From Cervus elaphus (lineage: Eukaryota > Chordata > Mammalia > Artiodactyla > Cervidae), in contig NC_057847.1 in assembly GCF_910594005.1 (NCBI RefSeq), positions 21,116,001 through 21,180,000 on the forward strand: 64,000 bases of DNA, written 5' to 3'. Under the pieces are notes generated by a model. The model had not been told where the DNA came from, searched no databases, and saw only the letters and a program-made list of their open reading frames with translations. The position numbers and the translations under genes are program-made. Shown here piece by piece: positions 56,661-64,000 of this stretch (positions are counted from its first letter, which is position 1; the number at the start of each line of letters is the position of its first letter).

Positions 56661-57776
56661 CTAGACGGACCTTTGTTGGCAAAGTAATGTCTCTGCTTTT
56701 TTTTTTTTTTTTTGGTCTCTGCTTTTAAATATGCTGTCTAGGCTGGTCGTAACTTTCCTTCCAAGGAGTAAGCCTCTTTTAATTTCATGGTTGAAGTCAC
56801 CATCTGCAGTGATTTTGGAGCCCCCCAAAATAAAGTCTGACGCTGTTTCCACTGTTTCCCCATCTATTTCCCATGAAGTGATGGGACCAGATGGCATGAT
56901 CTTAGTTTTCTGAATGTTGAGCTTTAAGCCAACTTTTTCACTCTCCTCTTTCACTTTCATCAAGAGACTTTTTAGTTCCTCTTCACTTTCTGCCATAAGG
57001 GTGGTGTCCTTTGCATTTCTGAGGTTATTGATATTTCTTCCGGAAATCTTGATTCTAGCTTGTGCTTCTTCTAGCCCAGCGTTTCTCGTGATGTACTCTG
57101 CATATAAGTTAAATAAGTAGGGTGACAATATATAGCCTTGATGTACTCTTTTTCCTATTTGGAACCCATCTGTTGTTCCATGTCCAGTTCTAACTGTTGC
57201 TTCCTGATCTGCATACAGGTTTCTCAAGAGACAGGTCAGATGGTCTGATATTCCCATCTCTTTCATAATTTTCCACAGTTTATTGTGATCCACACAGTCA
57301 AAGGCTTTGGCATAGTCAATAAAGCAGAAATCGATGTTTTTCTGGAACTCTCTTGCTTTTTCGATGATCCAGCAGATGTTGGCAGTTTGATCTCCAGTTC
57401 CTCTGCCTTTTCTAAAACCAGCTTGAACATCTAGAAGTTCACGGTTCACGTATTGCTGAAGCCTGGCTTGGAGAACTTTGAGCATTACTTTACCTGCGTG
57501 TGAGATGAGTGCAATTGTGTGGTAGTTCAAGCATTCTTTGGGATTGCCTTTCTTTGGGATTGGAATGAAAACTGACCTTTTCCAGTCCTGTGGCCACTGC
57601 TGAGTTTTGCAAATTTGCTGATATATTGAGTGCAGCACTTTCACAGCATCATCTTTCAGGATTTGAAATAGCTCAAGTGGAATTCCATCACCTCCACTAG
57701 CCTTGTTCGTAGTGATGCTTTCTAAGGCCCACTTGACTTCACATTCCAGGATATCTGGCTCTAGGTGAGTGATCAC
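56661..57776 (-). pseudogene. BovB reverse transcriptase, inactive
   Basis: A 371-codon - strand frame covers most of the polymerase domain of the RTE ORF2. Visible in order: a KASGGDGIP block (25-33), QAGFRKGRGTGDQT (118-131), motif A FIDYAKAFD with the catalytic Asp (152-160), motif B region with HQG (212-214), and the motif C position at 254-257, which reads NAKD where this family has YADD. Loss of the Tyr and the first Asp removes a metal-binding residue, so the copy is dead. The endonuclease domain is absent through 5' truncation. The C-terminal end reads into a lysine run made by the poly-T insertion and then a partial repeat of the preceding residues. In living BovB elements the enzyme copies its own RNA at a nicked target. 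Confidence 0.93.
56689..56726 (-). repeat. Poly(A)-only insertion with 12-bp duplication inside BovB
   Basis: GTCTCTGCTTTT occurs at 56689-56700 and again at 56715-56726. Between them are thirteen Ts and one G (on the - strand, C followed by A13). Other BovB copies here (1470-1490, 14500-14520, 58982-59000) lack the insert and show a single copy of the word. Confidence 0.9.
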
Positions 57777-57780
57777 ACCA

Positions 57781-58400
57781 TCATGATTATTTACTTAACA
57801 ACTATTAATTATCAATATGTGCCAAACACTGTTTAAGATATGGATTATAATAATGAACAAGTTGTTGAGTTACATTCTAGAAGGAGAAATCAACAATAAA
57901 CAAGTAAATATATATAATTGAAAATAGTGACAGGTAAGATGAAAGGAAAAGAAAAACAAAATACAGTTGACCCTTGAACAACCTGTGGGTTAGCGGCGCT
58001 GGCCCTCCACACAGTTGAAAATCTGCGTATAACTTATAGTTGGCCCTCTGGATCCATAGTTCCTTTGTATCCTGGGTTACTCTGCATCTGCAGATTCAAC
58101 CAACCAGGGCTTGAGTGGTACTGTTCTATTTACTATTGAAAAAAACCTCTGTGTAAGTGAGAACTCACAATTTAAACCCCTGTTGTTCAGTGTCAACTGC
58201 AAGGTGAATGGAAGGTGATCTGAGAGAAATAAGGGATAAACTATACAGGTAATGACATTTGAGCAGTTATATCAATGACAAGCAAGAGTCAGCCATACAA
58301 AAACTTAAGGGAATAAACACTCTAGGCTGAAGAAGCAGCTAGTACGTAAGCCTGGAGTAGAACTGAGCTTGGTATATTTGGAGAATAAGAAGACCAAGTG
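57781..58400 (-). mobile_element. L2-like ancient repeat, antisense, outer layer of a nest (left part)
   Basis: 'tatttacttaacaactattaattatcaatatgtgccaaacactg' and 'agttacattctagaaggagaaatcaacaataaacaagtaaata', then after a Tigger-like insert 'ggtaatgacatttgagcagttat' and 'aacttaagggaataaacactctaggctgaagaagcagc'. Same family and orientation as 9207-10550. Its continuation is at about 60150-60320. Confidence 0.6.
57964..58199 (-). mobile_element. Tigger-like (TcMar) non-autonomous DNA transposon, copy 2
   Basis: Terminal inverted repeats CAGTTGACCCTTGAACAAC (57964-57982) and, at the right, the complement of CAGTTGACACTGAACAAC (ending 58199). Preceded by TA (57962-57963). The right flank reads CA, a likely decayed TA. 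Orientation is opposite to copies 1 and 3. Confidence 0.85.
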
Positions 58401-58513
58401 TGCTTCACTTCTGTGATATCCTTCCTCCAAATTCCTGTAATTACAGTCTAATCATGAGAAAATATGAAACACTCAAATTGAGGGGCATGGGACATTTCAC
58501 CAAACACCTGACT

Positions 58514-59636
58514 CAGTTCAGTTGCTCAGTCATGTCTGACTCTTTGCAACCCCATGGACTATAGCACACCAGGCTTCTCTGTCCATCCCCAACTCCCAGA
58601 GTTTACTCAAACTCATGTCCATTGAGTTGGTGATGCCATCCAACCATCTCATCCTCTGTCGTCCCCTTCTCCTCCTGCCTTCAATCTTTCCCAGCATCAG
58701 GGTCTTTTCAAATGAGTCAGTTCTTCACATCAGGTGGCCAACGTATTGGAATTTCAGCTTCAGCATCAGTCCTTCCAATGAACACCCAGAACTGATCTCC
58801 TTTAGGATGGACTGGTTGGATCTCCTTGCAGTCCAAGGGACTCCCAAGAGTCTTCTCCAACACCACAGTTCAAAGGCATCAATTCTTCAGTGCTCAGTTT
58901 TCTTTATGGTCCAACTCTCACATGCATACGTGACTACTAGAAAACCCATAGCTTTGACTAGACGGACTTTGTTGACAAAGCAATGTCTCTGCTTATTAAT
59001 ATGCTGTCTAGGTTGGTCACAACTTTTCTTCCAAGGAGCAAGCACCTTTTAATTTCATGGCTGCAGTCACCATCTGCAGTGATTTTGGAGCCCCCCAAAA
59101 TAAAGTCTGTCACTGTTTTCACTGTTTCCCCATCTATTTGCCGTGAAGTGATGGGATCAGATGCTGTGATCTTAGTTTTCTGAATCTTGAATTTTAAGCC
59201 AACTTTTTCACTCTCCTCTTTCACTTTCATCAAGAGGCTCTTTAGTTCTTCGCTTTCTGCCATAAGGGTGGTGTCATCTGCATATCTGAGGTTATTGTTA
59301 TTTCTCCCAGCAATCTTGATTCCAGCTTGTGCTTCATCCAGTCCAGTGTTTCTCATGATGTGCTCTGCATATAAGTTAAACAAGCGGGGGAACAATATAC
59401 AGCCTTGATGTACTCCTTTCCCAATTTGGAACCAGTCTGTTGTTCCATGTCCAGTTCTAACTGTTGCTTCCTGACCTGCATACAGATTTCTCAGCAGCCA
59501 GGTCAGATGGCCTGGTATTCCCATCTCTTTAGAATTCTCCACAGTTTGTTGTGATCCACACAGTCAAAAGTTTTGGCATAGTCAATAAAGCAGAAGTAGA
59601 TGTTTTCCTGGAACTCTCTTGCTTTTCCAATGATCC
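58514..59636 (-). mobile_element. BovB LINE with perfect 11-bp duplication
   Basis: 1,123 bp antisense BovB from 'cagttcagttgctcagtcat' to 'ttgcttttccaatgatcc'. AACACCTGACT is identical at 58503-58513 and 59637-59647 and belongs to the host L1M text, so the insertion point is exact. Confidence 0.96.
58958..59542 (-). pseudogene. BovB reverse transcriptase fragment with intact YADD
   Basis: A 194-codon - strand frame starts between motifs A and B. It shows the HQGC motif B region (about 45-48) and an intact YADD at residues 87-90, unlike the copy at 56661-57776. Upstream, the motif A region (coding FDCVDHNKLW, about 59545-59575) is out of frame. At about 59529 one base present in the longer copy is missing (tcttt-agaatt versus tctttcataatt). 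The frame also ends early at its C-terminus, where a base is lost near 58978. Non-functional. Confidence 0.9.
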
Positions 59637-60149
59637 AACACCTGACTAGCATTCTTCAAAAGTGTCAAAGTTATTAAAAATAAGACACGACTGTGAAAAT
59701 ATGTCTCAGAAATATGTCAGAGATGATTTGAGGAGACTGAGGTGATGTGGGGACTAAATACAAGGTGATATTCTGGATAGGAACTTGGAATAGAAACTGG
59801 TGAAATGCAAGTCAAGTCTGTAGTTTAGTAAAAGAGTCTTGCATCAAGGTTAATTTCTCAGTTTCAGTAAATGTATTAGGGTTCTGTACCAGATGCTGAC
59901 ATTAGGTAACGCTGAGTGAAGAGTGTAGAGGAAGTCCATCTACTCTTTTTGCAACTCATCTGTAAATAAAAAAGTGTTTCAAAATTAATTTTTAAAGTTG
60001 ACACATTAATAACTTGTTCCTTGGCAATAAGACATGGAGGAATTAAAATATGTTGAGTATGACCCACAGTTCAAGAAACTAATAAAAATCTGAACTTTTC
60101 ATTGAAAAAACAATTACTTAGATTGATAAGTATAGAAGCAGGAAGACTA

Positions 60150-60320
60150 GTTGGGTTATTCCTTATCCCATGTGAAAGATGAGTTGGCTTGAACATTGAT
60201 AGTATGGTCACTGTGAAAATGAAGGGAAATCCATGAGTTTGGGATGTATTTTGGAGGTAGAACTGACAAGACTAGATGAAAGATTAGACAGGAAGGGATT
60301 ATATAGTCAAGAGTTTGGTT
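60150..60320 (-). mobile_element. L2-like ancient repeat, antisense, outer layer of a nest (right part)
   Basis: 'gaagactagttgggttattcc', 'gggatgtattttggaggtagaactgacaagactagatgaaagatt' continue the family seen at 57781-58400 in the order expected from the copy at 9207-10550. Confidence 0.55.
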
Positions 60321-60879
60321 TGGTTAAGATGCATGTGCTACAAACACAGCTCAAGCATTGTGCAGCCAGGTTGCTGTGGACTGTTCTTTGTCTTCTGTCT
60401 GGCTTCTAATTCTTGGCAGCAAATGCTCTATGCCGTTTCCTTTCTTTCTGCTTATCATAGTTCTTTGATTATTTTAACCCTAGAACTCATTGTTATTCAG
60501 TTCATATCAGGCAGGTGAATAAACCAACTTCTTCCCATTTTAAAATTCCGGAATTAAATTCTAGAGAGAAATTTCAAAGATTGAATCCAATTATTTTGTT
60601 TATAGATGAGGACACTGAAGCACCAAGAGCCCAAGTAGAATGCTTCAGTGATGGATCCAGAAACAAAAACCAATGTTTTTATCGTCAGGCAAGACATATA
60701 TTTCTCCTCCTTGAATTTACCTCAATACATCTAAACAGTTTTCTAGTCCCAGGTGCAGTAACTGGCACATCTGAACGCAGTAAAGCATCTTACCCTTAAC
60801 CACTGAGACTGGAAAGTTGTCATTTTATACCACACCCAAAGCAACTGCTATGGACACTTGATATTTTTTTGTTAGTATA
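60321..60879. other. Unrecognised DNA, possible MIR scrap
   Basis: 'tttatagatgaggacactgaagcaccaagagcccaag' (about 60600) hints at a MIR core in reverse. Nothing else recognised. Confidence 0.35.
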
Positions 60880-61085
60880 GTTAAGAAACCTTTTGAAGCT
60901 TTGAATTGGGCAATAAGAAGTATTTCATTACACATGGTAGGAGATGCCTTGTCCTTACAGATTAGGAGCTCCTGTTCAGTCCTGAGTCCATGAAGGGCAA
61001 CATGTGACTCTGAATTTCCAGTGCCTTGCTTGTGGTACATGTCCAAGAAATCCTTATTTCTTGATGGAAAGAATGAATAGAATAG
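60880..61085 (+). mobile_element. L2 LINE 3' end, sense
   Basis: 'cctgagtccatgaagggcaacatgtgactctg', 'ttccagtgccttgcttgtggtacatgtccaagaaatccttatttcttgatggaaagaatgaa' follow the L2 3' end order with heavy decay. Confidence 0.45.
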
Positions 61086-62743
61086 TTGCTGTTCAGTTTA
61101 CTACTTAGAAAGACACACTGCAATTAGGACTCACAATTCTAGTTCTTGCCTGCCTTTCATCGGTTTAGTCTTTAGATTAACATTAATATTTTAGGTCGTG
61201 TTGTTCATCTCCGTGTTTCTTCGGTTAGTTCTACTTAACAACAGTTTCCTCTCTTCCCTAAGTTTTGTAAATTTAGGTATCTGTGTATCACCTTCTCTTA
61301 TCCTTGATCTAGTAAGAGACTTAATATCTAATCATTTTTTGAATCTGGATATATTTGAATATTAATACTAGTGCTAATTTATGAATTAAAAATTGAGAAC
61401 TTTGTCTTTTTTACAGGCATTAGAGATACATACAGATGTATTTAAGGAAACTATTTTACTGTGTACATCATTTTCTATATTCTTTACAGGACTATATGGT
61501 TCAGTGATCTAAGCTTTGAGTATAAGAACTGACTTTTAAGTCTGTTTCTGAAGCTCATGCTGTAGAATTAACTTCATCTGAAAAATGAAAAGTGACTCCT
61601 GTTGAATAGTTGATGAAATGGTGAACATTTCCAAAACCATCTGAAATATCATTTTAAATAGAAGATAAGAGGAAAATAGTCAAATTGCAATTGAGGAAAC
61701 TATACTTAAGAGGATATCCTTTAAGGTAAAAGATGAAAATTTAGTATAAAACTTCAAAGAGGAAAAAACTTTCTACTATTTCTAACAGTGTTTTTGAAAT
61801 GTTCTGTAATGTCCAGAGAGATTAGACTCAGCCTTAAGGAAAATCTATTTAACTTAACAATAATTTAAAGTGATTTTTAAAATCTAAATGGGGAAAAACT
61901 CAAAGGAATAAGCAAAATATTTGAATTCAAGGAACTTATGTTTCCCTGACTACTTTTAGGAAAGTTACTTTATTTTTCTGTGATACATTGCACATCTGTA
62001 AAATTATTTGCCAGTAAGGACTTTAATAAAGGTAAGCTTCAGTGTCCGATAGAGTGTTTTGTGGAAAACTATGGAAATCTGGAATTTTAAAATCTAATTT
62101 TCTTTAGAAATGAAATTAATATCCCACTGGAGACTAGATCAGTTTTTTATTGGCATGATCCTAGTCATAGCTAAGCCAGGAATGAAGAGAATTGAAACAA
62201 TTAGACTCAACAAAGCAAATACAAAATATCTAATTGGAAGCATGCAAGGAAATTTATGATGTTTGAGATTTTTCCGCTAGAATTAAACTCAAGATTTGTG
62301 GCAGGGTTTGACTCCAAAACCACCAAGTCACACCTAATGGCTCCTTTACCGCATAGGAACGTGTGGAGCCCAGCCCAAATTAGGACTAGTCACTTTCTAC
62401 TCACACTTGATATGTATGGGAGTTTCCACTTTACAGTTCATGGTAAAATCATAAAAGAAGAGCCAAGATTTTGGCGCCACTGAGAAAGCATCTAGTTCTT
62501 AGCAGGCACCCATGTGTGGTGTGCAGAGGCCACTGCAAACCTCATGTTCCCAATGGCAAAGGGAGCAAATAAATCATCCGTGGTTTGTAGTTCAAACCAT
62601 GTTCAAGAGGTTTTTGAGTTAAACAGTGGCTGAAGCAGAGTACAGAAGCGAGGAAAGGCTGATCAAGAAGACAGATGCCAGAGTAATGACTTAAAGGGTT
62701 GTTTTCTAGCATTTTGAAATTTTCTAAATTTGAAAATTCAACA
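61086..62743. other. Unrecognised AT-rich DNA
   Basis: About 1.65 kb without a named repeat or gene. Confidence 0.4.
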
Positions 62744-62745
62744 TA

Positions 62746-62950
62746 CAATTGAGCCTTGAATGACACGGTTTGATCTGCATGGGTCCACTTATATGAGGGT
62801 TCTTTTTTCCATCAGTAGGTACTACAGTATTATATAATTCACAGTTGACTGAATCCACAGATAAGGAGGGCAGACTATAAATTGCACTCGGATTTTCGAG
62901 TGGGCGGAGAGTCTGCACCCCTAACCCCTATGCCGTTGAGAGGTCAGCTC
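62746..62950 (+). mobile_element. Tigger-like (TcMar) non-autonomous DNA transposon, copy 3
   Basis: Begins CAATTGAGCCTTGAATGAC after TA (62744-62745). Continues 'tgatctgcatgggtccacttatatg', 'ggagggcagactataaattgc', 'tctgcacccctaacccctatgccgttgag'. Both ends resemble the inverted repeats of copy 2. Confidence 0.82.
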
Positions 62951-63689
62951 TGCTTCATGTATACCAGTGGCTCCTCTGACGCTTGGAGACATGTCTTTGT
63001 AAGGGGACAGCTAGAGGCCTTTTGGGGTTCCACTGGTGGTTTTGAAGGGAGAACCGGCTGATAATATTTTTTTAGTCTTCAACTTGTGCTTTTCAGGGTG
63101 CATGGTCGGGAGTGGGTGGATGAAGATTTTATAGATGCTTTTGTATCATCTTACAGTTCTTCATTTTATGTGATAAACTGTGGGAAAGCTGTGTGCAAAC
63201 CAAATTATATTTTAAATGCACTCACTGAGCGTGTTGACCAAAGAGATCCAGTAAAGTCAGCAATCACCCTGCGGTCTCCTTTGTGGGAATCTAGACGTTC
63301 CTAATTGGGTTTGATTAAAGCTAGGTCCGTGTGCCTTATTAAATTCTGCATTTGTGTAGAAATTTTACTTCTTTGATGGAAAATCACTAATTACTTCTTC
63401 CAGTTCTCCTCTGAGGTTGAGATAGAAGCATTATTAATCCAATTTTGTTTCTATATGTGATTAACATAAACCACTTTGACTCAAATGAAAGAGAGTTATT
63501 TTCTCCCTATCATCCTGATACACAGTGTTGGAATATATAAATAGCTGAATTAAAAACTGTCAAAAGCTTACCTGTGAAGTGAGATTTCTGTCTGCTAACA
63601 CTGTAAAGTTCATTCTTTTCCAATAGAAATGAATAGAAACACTATGTTGAAAATATTTAGAGTATATATGTATGTCATAGTATTAATAC
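62951..63689. other. Unrecognised DNA with a speculative exon-like segment at 63097-63304
   Basis: A branch/pyrimidine-like stretch and AG (cttcaacttgtgcttttcag, 63077-63096) are followed by an open frame of about 69 codons ending in TAA at 63302-63304 (peptide starts VHGREWVDEDFIDAFV, ends WESRRS). I do not recognise the peptide or any domain. It could be a terminal exon of an unknown transcript or chance. Confidence 0.2.
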
Positions 63690-64000
63690 ATGAGTTGTCA
63701 AAACTATGGCCCACTGGTCAAATCCAGCCCATCATTTGTTTTTGTATGGCTCACAAATGTGTCCATACACTTTTTAATGCTTGAGAAAATTTGACAGAAG
63801 AGTAATATTTTGTCACACATAAAAATTATATGAAATTTAAATTTAATTGTCCATAAAAATGTTTTATTGGCATATAGCCATAGTCCTTGTTTATATAATG
63901 TTTCCATGGCTGCTTTCATGCTACAGAAGTAGAAATGAATAATTTTGACACAAACTGTATGACTCGTAAAACCAGCTGACTGTTTACCAAAAAAGTTTGC
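63690..64000 (+). mobile_element. MER1-like hAT-Charlie DNA transposon, cut by window end
   Basis: 'gtcaaaactatggcccactggtcaaatccagcccatcatttgtttttgtatggctc', 'aatattttgtcacacataaaaattatatgaaattt', 'gttttattggcatatagccatag', 'ccatggctgctttcatgctacagaagtag' and 'accaaaaaagtttgc' follow this family end to end. Only the last few bases of the right inverted repeat lie beyond the window. Confidence 0.8.

Larger units (their letters stand above)
56215..57790 (-). mobile_element. BovB LINE, longest copy in the window
   Basis: Antisense, about 1.58 kb, from the 3' end (cagttcagttcatctctgtc) inward to 'gagtgatcacaccatcatgattat'. 5'-truncated upstream of the reverse-transcriptase core. Flanking ATTTATT-like words may be a degenerate duplication, but I do not rely on it. 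It carries a T13 insertion at 56701-56714. Confidence 0.93.
58400..60010 (+). mobile_element. L1M-type 3' UTR, sense, split by BovB
   Basis: 'cctgtaattacagtctaatcatgagaaaatatgaaacactcaaattgagg' before BovB. After it: 'agcattcttcaaaagtgtcaaagttattaaaaataag', 'cttgcatcaaggttaatttctcagttt', 'gatgctgacattaggtaacgctgagtgaag', 'ctactctttttgcaactcatctgtaaat'. This text is typical of an old L1 3' UTR. It lies inside the L2-like repeat. Confidence 0.65.

Noticed and set aside
56661..57776. 371-codon frame as a functional gene
   Set aside because: It is a BovB reverse-transcriptase remnant with the catalytic motif changed to NAKD, no endonuclease domain and a poly-lysine end caused by an insertion.
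56201..57795. Target duplication for the longest BovB (ATTTATTT-like words on both sides)
   Set aside because: The words are AT-rich and do not match cleanly, so chance similarity with the flanking L2-like start cannot be excluded.
1..64000. CRISPR array, prokaryotic operon, phage or plasmid content
   Set aside because: No regularly spaced repeats. Gene density is nil, and ruminant-specific repeats run throughout the window.

Overview
The window is nuclear DNA from a ruminant (even-toed ungulate), and all of it appears non-coding. The evidence is the repeat content. There are at least eight BovB (RTE-clade LINE) pieces and about seventeen Bov-tA SINEs (tRNA-Glu head joined to a BovB-derived tail). 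There are also older cetartiodactyl CHR-1 and CHR-2 SINEs and L1 copies of the artiodactyl type. Older mammal-wide layers are present too: MIR, L2-like, L1M/HAL1, MLT1, MER5, MER20, MER1-like and Tigger-like elements. Species (cattle, buffalo, sheep, goat, deer) cannot be decided from this sequence alone. I found no intact protein-coding gene, no RNA gene, no CRISPR array and no bacterial or phage content.

Layout. 1-7,075: an antisense L1M hit by BovB and Bov-tA, a BovB tail, a CHR-2 SINE, an antisense artiodactyl L1 hit by Bov-tA, then a HAL1/L1-like block. 7,076-12,894: a Bov-tA dimer and monomers, and a long L2-like copy. 12,895-15,399: an L1M/HAL1 5' part split by Bov-tA and BovB, then a solo LTR. 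15,400-20,090: MIR with a local 77-bp duplication, L2-like pieces, and an L1M split by an MLT1 LTR and a SINE. 20,091-29,300: mostly unrecognised DNA with a chimeric SINE/L1 insertion, MER5A, MER20 and MIRs. 29,302-34,110: a BovB holding a second BovB, an L1 3' end, two old sense L1 pieces and a Tigger-like element. 34,111-44,000: SINEs, an antisense L1, a CpG-rich patch, MIRs and palindromes. 44,001-55,930: MER20 split by BovB, inverted SINEs, a 90-bp L1 tail insertion and CHR-1. 55,931-60,320: MIR, the longest BovB reverse-transcriptase remnant, then a four-layer nest of repeats. 60,321-64,000: L2, Tigger-like and MER1-like elements around one weak exon-like open segment.

No genes work together here. 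The readable content is a record of insertions. Target-site duplications are visible for more than a dozen elements and allow a local order of events: L2/MIR/L1M, then MLT1 and MER/Tigger DNA transposons, then CHR SINEs, then BovB and Bov-tA. I did not find a new biological system. The best second-look items are two poly(A)-only insertions with duplications, one SINE/L1 chimera sharing one duplication, one hairpin with a SINE-derived loop, an inverted SINE pair, and two speculative exon-like segments. Family names come from memory of consensus sequences, and boundaries without visible duplications are approximate.
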